In this document: piece after piece, positions 25,266 through 38,800 of the stretch
Position numbering within the stretch: the stretch's first letter is position 1
Layout: the number at the start of each line of letters is the position of its first letter
From: Onchocerca lupi
Taxonomy: Eukaryota > Nematoda > Chromadorea > Rhabditida > Onchocercidae
Length of the DNA: 64,000 bases
Direction: 5' to 3'
Assembly: GCA_028564675.1 (NCBI GenBank)
Contig: JAOVVO010000053.1
Location: 62,001 to 126,000 of the forward strand
Notes under the pieces: model-generated
Told to the model about the DNA's origin: nothing
What the model saw: the letters and a program-made list of their open reading frames with translations, nothing else
Database searches by the model: none
Translations under genes and position numbers: made by a program

Positions 25266-28200
25266 AACGTCGAGAATGCGATAATTCCTTTACAATATCA
25301 GTGAAGGATTTTTTCAGTTTATGAAAGAATGAACTAATATTAGCTTACCGTATTCACCATCTATAAACATTGAATTTAACTTCAATGATTGTATGTCGCG
25401 TAAAGAACGATTACGGCATTGCAACAATGATGAAGGACGAAATTAAGATTTTCTCAAATTCTCATCTCCTGGAACCGGATATTTTAACTCATTTCAAATT
25501 CATTTCATGCTACTTTTTTCCTTTCTACTTCACATAATAAAACAAACAAAAGTATATTAATGATGAAAATGCAAATTTTGCAAAAATTATTTCCAGTGAT
25601 GAAGATGTAATTTTGCAGAATCGCATAATAACTTTGATTCTGTTTGTTGGAAGATAATGCAGAGTTGATTGATTAGATAATCTTTAAAATATCAGCTCTA
25701 TAATATTATTGCTCCATTTCAATAATAGAATGATTTTGAGATGATTTCAGAAGATTTAATCTAATAGCAGTGGAATTTTGCAGTTGCGGAAAGATGAGGA
25801 ATCCATGTGATATCTGTGATAAATATGTTCTATCAACTTATCTTCAAATTAATGAAATTAAGAAAGAAAAGAAAATCTAATGAAGAGATAAAGACATATG
25901 TTTACGGAATCTCATTTAAGATTCGATTATCTTTCCTTTCTCTCTCAGCTCTACTCCAATCCACTCCTTCTATCATTTTCATTATCAAACCGGTTTTTTC
26001 AATAACAAATTACCAGAAATTTATTTCTCCTACTCTTGAATACATTAGATTCTCGCTGATCTTTATCATTTTTCACAATTCTTGCTCTTAATAAGGCCAT
26101 CCACCATCTATCCATTCATGATGCACAAACGGCTTTGAAAGCAAATTTTTTTCATGAAAAGTTTAAATTGATGTAAAACCTGTTTAGGAGGTAAAAGTTT
26201 TACAATCCATGAAAGTCCTGAGATTTACTCATTCTTTGAAAAACTTGTCGTCTTGGTGATACTTCTCACAACATACACGACTAATCATTATAACTCTTAA
26301 TTGCAGTGTGATGAAATTCTAGAAGTAGAAATGAATGAAATTATATTAAAAACTTATTTACTTGCTTTTAATACCGGTTTGAATTTCACAGAATATCTTA
26401 TCTATTAGGACACTATTTTGCAAGGCTTCCAAAAACATAACGTTGGATTAATATCAATTATAATAGAAGATGAAAAAGTAAACAGAATAGCATTTCTTGC
26501 TGATCGCAAACAATATTTTATTGAAACATCAATTTCTCTTATCTCATTAAACTCATACCCATTTCTTTCTAAAGAAACATAACCAAACTGTTTTAAATGC
26601 CAAAACAAAAAAAGCATTACAAAATAAAATAAAAACTAAACAATCATACATGTGCCAACAAAATTTACCAAAAAAGAGGGCTCTCCAACAAAATCACATA
26701 TTCCAAAGAAAAATCTAAAGTCAGTCAATATTTTTTCGGTTTAAACAAAACTTTACTCCCGAATTAATAAATTTTGATTACCTGGGTACTAATCCAGTTC
26801 AAAAAACAAATTTTTGATACCAAAAAAAAAAAAATAAACAAATCAAAATATTTTACAAAAAATAACATAAAAAAAAATATAAAAATCCATGGTATCACAA
26901 CAAATAGAGTTAAAAATTAAAACGTATAGCCGATTATTAGCCGAGTCCAACAAAACTTGCAGGAAATTTTGTTTTACAAAAAATAAAATTTCGACGAGGG
27001 AAATGAAATTCCTCTGCGCATTATACATTCATCTCTTATTAAATTCATCCTATCACGCGGGATCAATAATAATATTTATGACATCAAAAGTTCTGGTTTT
27101 CATTCCACTACTTGCATCATCTTTTGTTTTCTTCCTCCTTTTAAAAAAAATTCCAAACTTCTATCGATCCTGCGTTTCATTTGAAACTTGACTGATGTTA
27201 TAGTTACATCAGTCATTATTACACTGAAATATTTTAATTGTTTGACATGTTACATCTCTTGTAATATATTCTTCCAGACGTAAGAAATAATATGTCAAGT
27301 AATTTAAAATATTTTTCAGCAATTAAAATATGTTAAAAAATTTGTATTTATCTACATTAGATCAAGATTAATGCTTCTGATAGTGCTGATAACTCATTCT
27401 TCAAAAGTAATATTTTATTGAAGCTAATCATATTGAACAAAATGTCATTTACTTCAATATTGGACAGAAAAAGTTGCAGAAATGATTATACTCTCCCACC
27501 CATCCTTTCGTAAATCCATAACATTTTACAAGAATGCCATCTCACCAATTAAATAATTAATTAATTAATTAAAGCATCCTATCCTAAAGACATAATATTT
27601 TACAAGATGCAATCTCACCAGTCAATAATTAATTAATATACTATCTAAAAATATAGATTAAATTATAATCTTAAACTGCTTCAATCCACACAACATTTTC
27701 ATAGAAATAACTGTTCGAAAAATCAACGATTTCTTTGATTTTGTTATATATTTCACAAGTCATGATGGATAGAAAAATCTTGTAAAACTTGTACAGAAAA
27801 ATATAACGATGATGATAAGGATTGTGAAAATGATGAGAACATCAATGATAATTAAAGCAGTAATTGCAATACTGTTGATTACTATAATGATATTATCAAT
27901 ATTAATGATAAGAATAGTAGCTGAAAATAATGCTAGTGATGTTTATATTTTTGAAAGTTTTGTAGAATCCTTCATAAGTTTCAAGAAAATGACAAGAGTT
28001 TCGAAAAATTTTTGGTAAAACCATTTCCATCCTTTAAAATTTTTTTTTAAAACAACAAAAAATATTTGTTAATCAAACAAATTAATTCGCCGGAATAAAA
28101 AACTGATACAATTTCGTCATCTGTTCGTAATTTCGACATTTATCAATGCTTTGGGTAAATTTATCACAACTGAAGATCGACAAGATTCATATCGATAGAT

Positions 28201-29792
28201 TCTCATACAATAAATCAAATTAACCTCACCAAATACACGAAAACTCAAATTTTGAGAGTACCAGTTTAAAAGTTAACTAACGCAATGATCTCGAAAAAAC
28301 CTTGACAAAATGTTGTTAATAACTCTAAAGCTGCAAGTTTTAGGAATTTTGGAAAATTAAAAAACGAGCAAGATCTGTTAGTGACCAATAGATGGTTTTT
28401 TTTTTCCTGCAAATAAAGATTGCTTGTTTTCATGTTTATTATTTTTTCTTGCTTATAATTGAAATTATGCTGATGCACTGTCTCACAACCATATTCGCCT
28501 AAGAAGATAAGAGTATTAGAAGATTTGGAATTCGAAGGCCTTGCATGAAGTGAAATCTTGAAATTTTGGGAAAATTACTCAAACTTCAATTATTTTAATT
28601 CATACTTAAGCTAATTTAACTTAAATTAATATAATTACTCAAATTTAAGCTAATTCATTATCTTTAAACCATCATCTAATGAAGGAAATTTTTCTATTTC
28701 TATACGGCAACAAGAAAAAGTGTCGCGGAATTTTAGCAATTACCAAATGGTAAGAAATACTTGATAATAGAAATTTACATGGAAGAGAAAGGAAATAAGT
28801 AAATTATATTTGCTGTGAAAATTCCGTTGAAAAATTCTTCGTTTTTAAGTAATTCTCTCCAAAAAAAAAATCTTTCATTAAGTGGTAATTGATAGCAATA
28901 AATCGGGTTTAATTTAAGTAATTTTCTTTCTCGCTTTCTCTCAAAAAAAGAGAAAATTCCAAATTGACAAGTTGATATTATTTCAATATTTCTACTTAAC
29001 TGCAGGATATAATAGTTATTGGAATCAAGACAAAAGAGATGGTTGTTAGTTTGATGACGTTCTTCATAATTTGTTCTTTAGTGAACACTACTACGAAGAG
29101 GAAGAAAAAATTAGAAAAACAAGATCAATAATTATCGGCCAATCATATTTATGAGGAAAGAAAAACTTTAAGAAAGAAAATAATTGATTAAGGGATGGAT
29201 TTTTTTTTTCCATTGTGGAAAAGGAAATAAAATAACAACTTTTGCATGAAATTTTTGAATCAATGTTGCTTCAATAACTTCTCGAGGTATGGAATAATTT
29301 TAAATCACAAATCAGATAGATTTTAAATGCATACTGATCGCAGAGAAAATTCGAAGGGTTCAAGAGTTGTAACGATTCTAACAATTTAAGCATTATCCCA
29401 ACAGTCCTCCCACCTTTTTTTGTGCGAACATTAAAAGAGAATTAATTTTATTGTGACGACAAACAAAATCAAAAATTCAGCAATTAAAAATAGTCGAAAT
29501 ATCCGTAAAGACAGAATGTTAATAGATAATAGATCTTGAATGCATTCTGCAAAAGAGATATTGACATTGCAAACATGGCGGGGTCAGGGATCATTGGAAA
29601 TACATTCGCAGATAAAAATATTATTATTGAGGAAAGCATCGCCTTTGGGTAGATTTAGGATTTGAAAGTTGCGACATAATGTTCTTCAGAAATTGATAAA
29701 GCTGTTGTTTTACTTAATTACACTTCTGTTCTCCCAAAAATCCAAAAGCAAACAAAATTATTGCAACTGTCAAATATTAGAATTTAAGACAG
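25266..29792. other. Intergenic, between divergent DB and MARCH genes
   Basis: 4.5 kb of AT-rich DNA between two divergently transcribed genes, so it should hold both promoters; no specific element can be named. It includes a 74-bp tandem duplication (27501-27640). Open frames at 25807-26091 and 26889-27191 have no domain and look like chance. Confidence 0.55.
27501..27640. repeat. 74-bp tandem duplication with TTAA-rich tail
   Basis: Two copies begin CATCCT at 27501 and 27575. Both contain ACATTTTACAAG or ATATTTTACAAG, then ATCTCACCA, then an (AATT)n tail. The copies are diverged by substitutions and small indels. Confidence 0.7.
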
Positions 29793-32462
29793 ATGGAATC
29801 GAATAGTGTATCGATATCAACCGCGATCTGTCGAATATGTCAAAATGAAGAACAATCGATTGGCTATGATAAAGCAACCGTTCGCGAACCGTTAATATCG
29901 CTCTGTTTTTGCAGGTAAAATCCTGAATCTCATTTTTTTCTGCTAATTATCTCATCAGCGATGCTTAATTTCTATGCATGCTTATGCATTACTGCAGCAG
30001 ATTTATTTATTTCCATCATCCTTCTATCTAATCGATTGATGAAAATCAAATGATTCTAAGTAATTTAGAATTAACAAAAAAAATAGGGATTAGTTAATTA
30101 ATTAGTTAACGAAATAGCATAGTGAAGATGTGCCTATGCTTTACTGATTTGATATCGACAGTTTAATTATTTTTGATTGCAATTAACTTGATTACATCTT
30201 CTAATTCGATCGAGGTTTAGCAGTGATCTTTGAACTAATCTAGTGAATTTCTACTTCAAAGTTAAGAATTGTAATTAATAAATTATCTTATAGAGGAACG
30301 ATAGGCTTATATCATCGAAGTTGCTTGGAACGCTGGCTTGCATCATCAAATAGAAGCGTCTGCGAAATTTGCAATTTTACCTATCAGATTTTAAGGTATT
30401 ATCAGATTGTCATGCAATTTTTACCTTTGCATTTTTGTTGTGGTTGAATTTCGAACGACAGCAAAATTCAAATTAAAAATGAACTGCTAATGATTCTATC
30501 TTTTATTACTCTTAACATTTTTTGAATTTTCAATTTCTTTTACTTCATTAATTGTGTATTAAAAGAAATACTTTGGGAAGAAATTGATAAAAGATGGAAT
30601 TTTATTTCTTTCAAATTATTTTAAACCCATAAACTTATTTTTAATCAATTCTTGTCATATTTTAAGAAATAGAAATAGATAAATGCCTTTTGCATTAATT
30701 GGGAATTTTGAAAAACTTCGTTCTTATTAAAATATATATAAAATAGTTTTATAAATGCCTCTGATTTTTATATTATCTCGCTTTCAAAATCTCAGGAAGT
30801 TGTTGAATTTTTTTGAGAATCTCAAAATTGGCGAGAACTAAACTAATTTTAATGCAGAAAAATTTAAGTTCAGTTTAAATTAAAAGATGCCGATATCTAA
30901 AACTAATAAATTTTCCGAAATTTGCAGGCGATATCGTACATTTTGTGAATTCATTGGAAGTAGCGATTCCTATTTAGAGCGTTGCAACTTAATTACCGAT
31001 ATTACTTGCTTTGTGATCTTGACAACGATTGTTATCGGTTCTATCACATTCTGTTTGTTATCATCTTCGGCACAAACAAAAGGCTTCCGATTGTGGAATA
31101 ATATCGCAGGATTTCAAGCTATTAGTTTGTTTTTTATTTATTTATTTTTGTTCATTTCTTCTTGTTTCTTGTTTATTTTTTAAAACCATTTTTTTCGGCA
31201 TCAGAATTGAAAGCAATTGGCAGATAAGTTGAAATAGAATGGTCAAATAGATATCGATAGAAAATTTTATTTTAATTCATCGAATATTCCACATAGGTTT
31301 GTTATTTCTATCAGCTTTACTATTAATGGCATACTGTATATGGCTTACTGTCACTGTCATATTTCACATACAAACTTATCGCCATTGGCGCATCCTAAAT
31401 CAGGTAATTGATGACTTAGTAGTAATCATTATTTTTGATATCTACTTGGAATTTAATTCACAATCTGGTGTGATCTTTTAACTTCAAACAAAATTCACAT
31501 CAATTTATTTGAAGTTAAAAAAAAGACAGAACCGGATTTTACAATATATATAGTTTGAATGCAGAAGCAAAATATGGAATGTAGCTACTTTTTGCTTGAG
31601 CATTAGACTTCAGAAAACTTGGAAATAATACAGAAATTGAATTTAATATCTAAGAATTCAATTCAATACCAAAAATTCAATCCAATAGTCAGAAATTATA
31701 AGTTTTGCAGAAAGTATTAGTGATTGATCAAAAACCAGCATGCAGTTCATGGAAAACTATTAATAGAATTAGAAGGCAACAAAGAGAGAGATTTCGAATA
31801 TCCGCGGTAAGTTTTGATAGTTGATTAGGAAGGACTGGAAGGTCAAAAGTCAATGGATTCATTTATTATGTGTGTTCACATTGAGTATATTGATTGTTGA
31901 GATTTGTTACTCTATCATTGAACTAGTATTGCAAGTTTATGTTTTGACTGGTTTCTTCATTGAATCCATGATTTTTGAGAATTCAATTTAATTCATTTGT
32001 TTTAAGATGCACTTGTTATGCTTCGATTGGCATTCCTTTCTACGTGATTTATTCAAAAAGCATGCTTCATCTGCTAATAATACAAATTCAGGTAAATTTT
32101 GATTGTGATAGTGAGAATAGTTTCTGCTAAACTCAAATCAGAAACTATTCTGTCGAAATATTAGAAATCAACCAATTCGCTTAGTAGTTTTTCCGCATAA
32201 TTTTCTTTTTCTAATTGCTAACTGCCCTAAATTCTAACTATCACCAAATTTTTTCTTTTTTTGAGGTAATTCTGTAAGACAGACAAGTATTATATCAAGT
32301 AATGTGTTAAATATGAATTATGATGAATTCGTACGTCATCTACAACCGGAAAAAGGTATCATTCATGTAATCGGTTCATACCAACATATGATGGCCTCAA
32401 CTCCTTTACCGAATGAAGAAGCATCCTCATCCTTCCAGATGTTTGATTATGATCTCCCGTAA
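29793..32462 (+). CDS. RING-CH (MARCH-type) membrane E3 ubiquitin ligase
   Basis: Seven exons: 29793-29914, 30294-30395, 30928-31124, 31297-31403, 31711-31806, 32007-32091, 32266-32462. Phases agree throughout, giving 301 residues. A RING-CH finger spans residues 13-67: C13-x2-C16, C38-x-C40, then RGTIGLYH48-x2-C51LERW and C64-x2-C67. This is the C4HC3 layout with the conserved tryptophan, closest by eye to MARCHF2/3. Two hydrophobic segments follow (about 96-118 and 135-163), separated by a short loop. The C-terminal tail of ~130 residues is polar and unrecognised. Family members sit in endosomal, ER or plasma membranes with the RING in the cytosol and attach ubiquitin to membrane proteins. 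Exons 6 and 7 are supported by phase and splice motifs only, so the tail is less certain than the RING and membrane region. Confidence 0.85.
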
Positions 32463-33056
32463 ACTCTCTCTCATTTACGAGATCTAATTGAGTAATATAA
32501 ATAATCAAAAATAAAAAATGATAAATCCCAATCTAATTGATCGTTAGCTTTCTTCTAATTTACTTAGAATTATTGTTAGCATCTTTTAAATATTTCACAT
32601 AATTCCACACAACTTTGCAAGAAATTTATGTTCTTAACTCCTATTATTAAAATTTACTCAATCGATGCTAATGATAATTGCAAACTTTCCAGAACTCGAT
32701 CTTTTCTCTATCATTGATTGCTAAATATAATGTTATTTCTAATGTTGAATGATTCATCTATACAAATGTCATTTTTTAAAATATAATATCAAATTTATGT
32801 ATAAATATATATCATGCAAATTTGTTTAATACTGATGAAAATTTCTAATATTTTATTATCTCTTTCATAGTTTTTTAGTTTGTAAATAAATTTGATTCTT
32901 GCAACTATCTATTTCCAACACTGTTGAAATATCCAATTATGCAAATAAGGAAATTAAATTACAAACGACAATAAACTAAACGTAAAAACTATCGACCGAA
33001 GATTTAGGAATGGATTATATAATAGTAATAGACTACAATACTATTGCAGGGGACAA

Positions 33057-33116
33057 TGCAAATCTGCGGTATTCTTTATAACCTAAACAAGGCTATAAAG
33101 AATTTATGGATTTGTA
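33057..33116 (+). ncRNA. Candidate miRNA-type hairpin
   Basis: A 24-nt 5' arm (33057-33080) can pair with a 23-nt 3' arm (33094-33116) across a 13-nt loop. The loop-side 10 bp, ATTCTTTATA/TATAAAGAAT, are perfect; the rest pairs with G-U wobbles, one mismatch and one bulge. Size and loop fit a pre-miRNA, but there is no expression or conservation evidence. Confidence 0.28.
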
Positions 33117-33170
33117 AATATTGAAATATCCACCTAAATGTTTCATCTTTCAAAAACATTGAATAATAGA

Positions 33171-33217
33171 TATTCCATGCAATAATAAATGCTCCTCATT
33201 TATTATTGCATGGAATA
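33171..33217. repeat. Perfect 21-bp inverted repeat with 5-nt loop
   Basis: Arms 33171-33191 and 33197-33217 are exact inverted copies (TATTCCATGCAATAATAAAT plus G) around the loop CTCCT. Imperfect pairing extends several bases outward. It could form a cruciform or, if transcribed, a stable RNA hairpin. Confidence 0.85.
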
Positions 33218-34337
33218 TTTAATATTTATGCATTTAATCTACGATTTACAATCAACAACTTGTCAGATTTAATTAAAAATTTTTCTTTCTTTATTCTTCT
33301 AAAGAAAGGATTTCTTTTTCTTTTTATGCCTTCCTAAAAAAACTAAACTATTCATAAAACACGCAAAAATTAACCTAGAAAGTTGCTAATCCTCTGCAGC
33401 ATTAAATTCTGGTTCCAGTCCCATGGTTATTTTATCTTATCTCTTTAACCATATAAAAAAACAAAAAACTTATAAAATCTGCTATATCTTTCAGAGATAA
33501 ATTATATTGTGATCTTAACTGAGCGAATATGCTGAACTAGTAATTATGAAATATAAGCTTTTTCACTCACCTAGCTAAGGATCGAAAAAAACTTGTTGGA
33601 ATAGTCGTAGGAAATTTTGTCCAATTTTTAGAAAAAGCGAATAAGTTGTCGTTCGAAAAATTTCAGCTGCAAAATTCATTACCAACAGTAAAAACTAATA
33701 CATATAGATAAGAAACATAAACTTTATCATCAAATGATTGGTAAAAAATTCCACGCTGGACAAGCCTTCTTGAAGAGAACTCAATGTCCCAAATTCTTCA
33801 ATCACTCTGATTTTATTCAAGAGTTGGTCATGCTTGCAATGAGATTAGACAATCCTTTGATAAATAAATTGCAAGAATGCTGGAGCTAAATTATTGGTGC
33901 CGTATTCGCCTATTTTTATATCTTTTCCCTTGGTATCCACTCCATCCATTTATATGTTTATTGTCTTGACGAATAATGAAATAAATGTTTTTTTTTTTCT
34001 GCAAATATAACTAAAAAACAGACAGAAAAGATATTTGGCTGAACCGTTACAAAGCACTCCACTCTATAATTGTTATTAATTACATTATGAACGGTTGATT
34101 ATCATACGTAAAAATACTGCTGATTGAATTGACATTGACAGACATCAACAAATTAAAAATATATGACATGCTCAGGACAGAAAGAATGAAATCTTCATTG
34201 CTTATGGAAATGTAGTCGTTCATGTTAGTATTACAATTGCTTCAAACAATTAAAACGAATCTTTGGAAGTTCACTACTTGTTTCTCGAGGTTAAGAACAA
34301 AGAAATATGTTGCGAGGAAAAAATAAAAGAAATTCAG

Positions 34338-34355
34338 ATCTTAATCGATTAAGAT
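34338..34355. repeat. 18-bp perfect palindrome
   Basis: ATCTTAATCGATTAAGAT equals its own reverse complement. No function can be assigned. Confidence 0.8.
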
Positions 34356-35808
34356 TGTTGACTTAAATTTAGTCCATTCGAAATTAGAAATCCTAAACAA
34401 AAATATCTTAGCAAATAAAAGAAAAAGTACTAACTTTTTGACGTGAATCATTCTGAATAGACTAATTTCAAAAAATTCGGCCATTTACAATATATGATTC
34501 ACTTGTAATTTTGTATAGTATTTCGAAAAAACATTTTTAGTAACACAATTCAAACAGCAGCAATTCGTTTAACAAACAAGTGATAGCGATTGAGCTCATA
34601 TCAGCAGTGTGATGATGCAAATAAACATATCGAGTAGAAATCCAAATAATACTCAAACAATTTTATCGACGAACGAAAATTACACTAAGTATTCAAGCAT
34701 GCAAAAAAATATAAAATCATCCTAATGGAATCTGTTTCTCACTATACAGTAAATGAAATTCTGTGATAATAAAAATACATCATTTTTACCTATATGAAAT
34801 ATAGAAAATACAGTAGACGAATCCAGACGTAGCACGGAATACTTATACGCTCTGACCATAAGTAACCGTAAAAGATCAATATTTCAGAGAACATGTTAAA
34901 TTCAAAAAGTTGTTCATAAAAGTTTCGCAACTTTAAATCTACATTTCGAATAAAGACCATTTATTCTCCTAAATTTGAATTCATTCGTCACTAATAGATC
35001 ATAATTAAAACAAACAATAATTAATAATAGAAATTATCCAGTAGGACATTTGATACTACTTACAAATATGTACTTATTTATGGATATAATCTTGATATGC
35101 AGGAAAATTATAAAACTTCAAAAGCTATATGAAAAGAAATATTATATCAAATAAAGCAATTTCTTATCCAACTATTTTTTTTTTCTTAAATTTTTATTCC
35201 AAATTAATAAAAAGTTATTCCAACTTTTTATTCCGGCAAATAAAAACCCTCGGCGAATTTCTCTAATCTCGCTTCTTGGATCTACTTGCAATTCCCGATT
35301 TATTGGTTCATGTGAAAACACAAAAACAAAAGCATTAACTGGCGAAATCAAATGCATTGAGAAAAGGAATACCACAAACATGATGGGAATTTCTAGGAAA
35401 TTAACTGAATCTGTCAGGCCATTCTTTTGCACTTCTTTTGTTCTTTTAGAAAAGTTCTTTTCTAAATATCTATTCCAAAGGTAATTCGATTAATGAATAA
35501 TAACTTTAAATAACTGTCCCGATATTTACAGAGATTTAGATGAGTTCAAGTTTTTTCACATGTGTTTTTGAAACTTTGGATCCAAATCAGAATGTTAGAT
35601 ATTATGATAGATATTAAGTTATTATTGAATATATCGACCTCAATTACTCTTCCAGTTTAGCATATTCTGCACCCACTTATAGTTGGATTGAATTTAACAT
35701 TGACTTATATTCCCCAAAAAATTTTGGGAATTGTGATAAATTTAAGAGCAAAATTAGGAGGTCAATGGAATGAAAATGCAAGAAATATTTTGATAAAACG
35801 AAATGCGC

Positions 35809-38800
35809 TCATTCTTTTCGACGTTTTCTCGGGATATCACTATCATTTTCTTTTTCAATATCACGTATTTGTATCGGTTCATTGATAACCCACTGATCCT
35901 TGTTCTCCGTACGGACCACAGCGGAAGTACCGTCAACAAATCGGGTTTTGAAAAGTACATTTGCATGGTTGAACATTCCATCTTTTAGCGATACTATTAT
36001 AAACTGAAATCGCAAAAAAATGAATATGTCATCTCGACATACTTTAAAATCATGAACTGAAAAAATAGAAGAGCGAAGTCAGAGGAAAAAAATCCCTGAA
36101 ATTACTGGAGATTTTTAATTCAAAGTTCGAGGAACAATCTCAAGCTGCAACAGGATAAACAATTTGAAAAAAATGAAATGATTCCGTATTCTGTTATCCC
36201 TCTATTTCCCTAGCTCTCTCGCCTTATTTCAGAAATGCTAATCTTATACCTGTGATTCTTTAAAATGTGTTTTGATCATAGCACCAATGTTTTGAGTATG
36301 TGACAAATCAAGAGCAGCATCAACTTCATCCAGGATATAAATTGGAGCAGGTTTAAACTTAAGCATTGCCAGTACTAGGGATAAGGCCACTAAAGAACGC
36401 TGACCTGAAATAATACAAATTTTCCAGAAAATGCAAATCAATTTTGCTCCATTTCAGGAAAATAATTTCGATAATCAGCATATGCATTTTAAACAGAATC
36501 TCCAAATTAATCATATTGGTGTTCAAAACGGATTGACCAATTATTTGGAAATCACAGCAAACAAAGAACAAACGCATTTTAAATACTTATATTAATTCAA
36601 ATTTCAGTTAAAAGATTTTATCAACCAAATACTTAACTTGAAAACCCATCCAGCATCTTGATAACTTTTATTATCTACTATCTATAATATAGATAAATAA
36701 ATCCATATTCAGTCATGAATAAATATTTCTGCCAGAGCATTGTAAATTTTCAAAACAAGGAATGGTTTACAAAATGAGAATTATAATGTAATAAATATAA
36801 AAGAAACTGACCACCACTTAATTCACCAAGTGAATCTTTCCATTTATTTCTGAAAGCGACCTTTACTTCCAAACCACCCAAAGCTGAAGTGGCACCAGCA
36901 GGAGGTTCCAGTTTGGCATTTGTCCCGGGAAGTAACGTAGAAAAAATGTTACCAAAGTCCTGGAACGAAGAAAAATATTTGGTACTTTTTATAAATCCAT
37001 AAATTTCATATAAAAATATTATCGAGATTTAAATTCTTCAAAAGAAAGAATTAAATTATGTAAAAACATAAATGGGATCTCAAATATTTATTGTCTCCAA
37101 CACAAAGCCAAAAAAAATTTGTTTCTTTTTTGAGAAAGTTTTTTCCTTTTTTTAAATCTCGATTTAAAAATTCAAAAAGGCCATTACTCACTCGATTTAC
37201 TTTTTCATGAGCTTTAATAATTTCATTTTTCTTTTTAATATCCAATTTTTTAATTGCATCTAGCAATTTCGCTTTATCATTCATCAGCTGTTCCATTTTG
37301 ATTTCCAGCTGTCGACACTGCAACAACAGAATAATGATCAATTTTGAAAAAATGAATATTTGGCATAAGATATTATGAGAAAAATTACGGAGATTTAATT
37401 CCGAAAGTTCGGTCCTTTTCATAATTTCCAACTTTTAATACAGTGTTCTTGAATCTCACTAAAACTTTATCCGAATGGAAATTTATTTGAAATAATTCAT
37501 CTGAAAAATTCAAGATTTACTTGCTCTTCTGCAGTTCCTAACATATTCATCGCTTTTGCATTGATACTTCTTTCCAGTGCATGTTTTCGAGCAGTCCTAT
37601 CCTCCAGTTCTTTCTGACCCTTTTCGATCGAATAATCGGTAAAATCATAAGCAGTACCAGGTTGACCAAAATGATGTTTTTCTTCCATAATCCAACTATG
37701 CTGCTTCTCTAATCTAGTTGCCTGCAATTTGTCAAGCAAAACTATCCAGTAGCATGCGAAATAAAGTTCGGTTATAATTTCAAAGAGTTCAAGCGTTAAC
37801 ATAAATAATCATCAGATAACAGACCCTTCTAGCACAATCTTCCACATTCTTTTTCATATCTTGGATATCTTTTTGCAGCTGTTCTTTTTTAAGATCAGAT
37901 TCTTTCAAGCTTTTCTTAAGTGCATTCATTGCTTCTACTACAGATCGCATATACGCATCACGTTCGCGCATCCTTTCTGTGAATTTTTGCATTTCTTTTT
38001 TTGCCTCATCTGCCGCTTCCTGAAAATTTAGGTAAGAAAAAAAGAACTTCCAGAATATTTCAAATCAATCTTTTTAAGATTAAAATGTGACTATGGTGTC
38101 TTTATTATGATTATTAAAAAAATAATAACAAAATAGCCAAATAGCGAATCACAAAGTTTTATCATATTGCTAATAGGCGTTTGATTTATTATTTGCGTGG
38201 ATATTTTAATATTAGTATGTTGTTTTGTTTGATCAGTTTGTTTAAAATTGATGTTTAAGGTTGATCTAAAAGATATAACATCATTTACTTTCAACCAGAA
38301 ATAAGTTTTCAATTCTGATTTTATGTCATCCAAACATAAGTAAGCAATTCTAATGAATCTGCACAGTAATTTACCTTAGCTTTTGAAACATTTTCTTCCA
38401 GAACAGTCATTTCTTCCGCACTTTGTTCAGTTTCCTTTAGAAAAACTGATAATTCTTCTTCATCTTCAGCAATTGTTTTTTTTAGTGATGCTATTTCTTC
38501 CCTATATTGTGCACAATGATAATGACAATAATGGAAACAATATAAAAACTTTAACAATATTAACAAAAAAATTGAAAAAAGATCTTCTGAAAAAAAGAAA
38601 AATCGAAAAACAAACCTCAATGTTTCCAGAGAAATTCTTGCCTTTTCAAAATTGCTTTTCAAACTTGCTAATTTTTTTTCTGCTGCTTCCAAATCTTTGT
38701 GTGCTTCTCTCTTCTCTTTTTCCTGTAATTATCAATAACAACAATATAACAAAATGACAGAGTGACATCAATTTAATAAAAAAAAAATACAAAGAGATAA

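Larger units (their letters stand above)
32463..35808. other. Intergenic with hairpins
   Basis: 3.3 kb between the 3' ends of the MARCH-type gene (+) and SMC2 (-). It holds two hairpins (33057-33116, 33171-33217), a small 7-bp stem at 33021-33045 and an 18-bp perfect palindrome (34338-34355). The minus-strand open frame 35172-35432 has no recognisable content. Confidence 0.55.

Noticed and set aside
25807..26091. 94-codon plus-strand ORF
   Set aside because: No ATG of good context, composition typical of chance AT-rich frames.
26889..27191. 100-codon plus-strand ORF with hydrophobic stretches
   Set aside because: Lys/Ile/Phe/Leu-rich composition expected of translated AT-rich DNA; no domain, no splice context.
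27809..28018. Met/Ile-rich ORF
   Set aside because: Arises from an ATGATGATAA-like low-complexity stretch.
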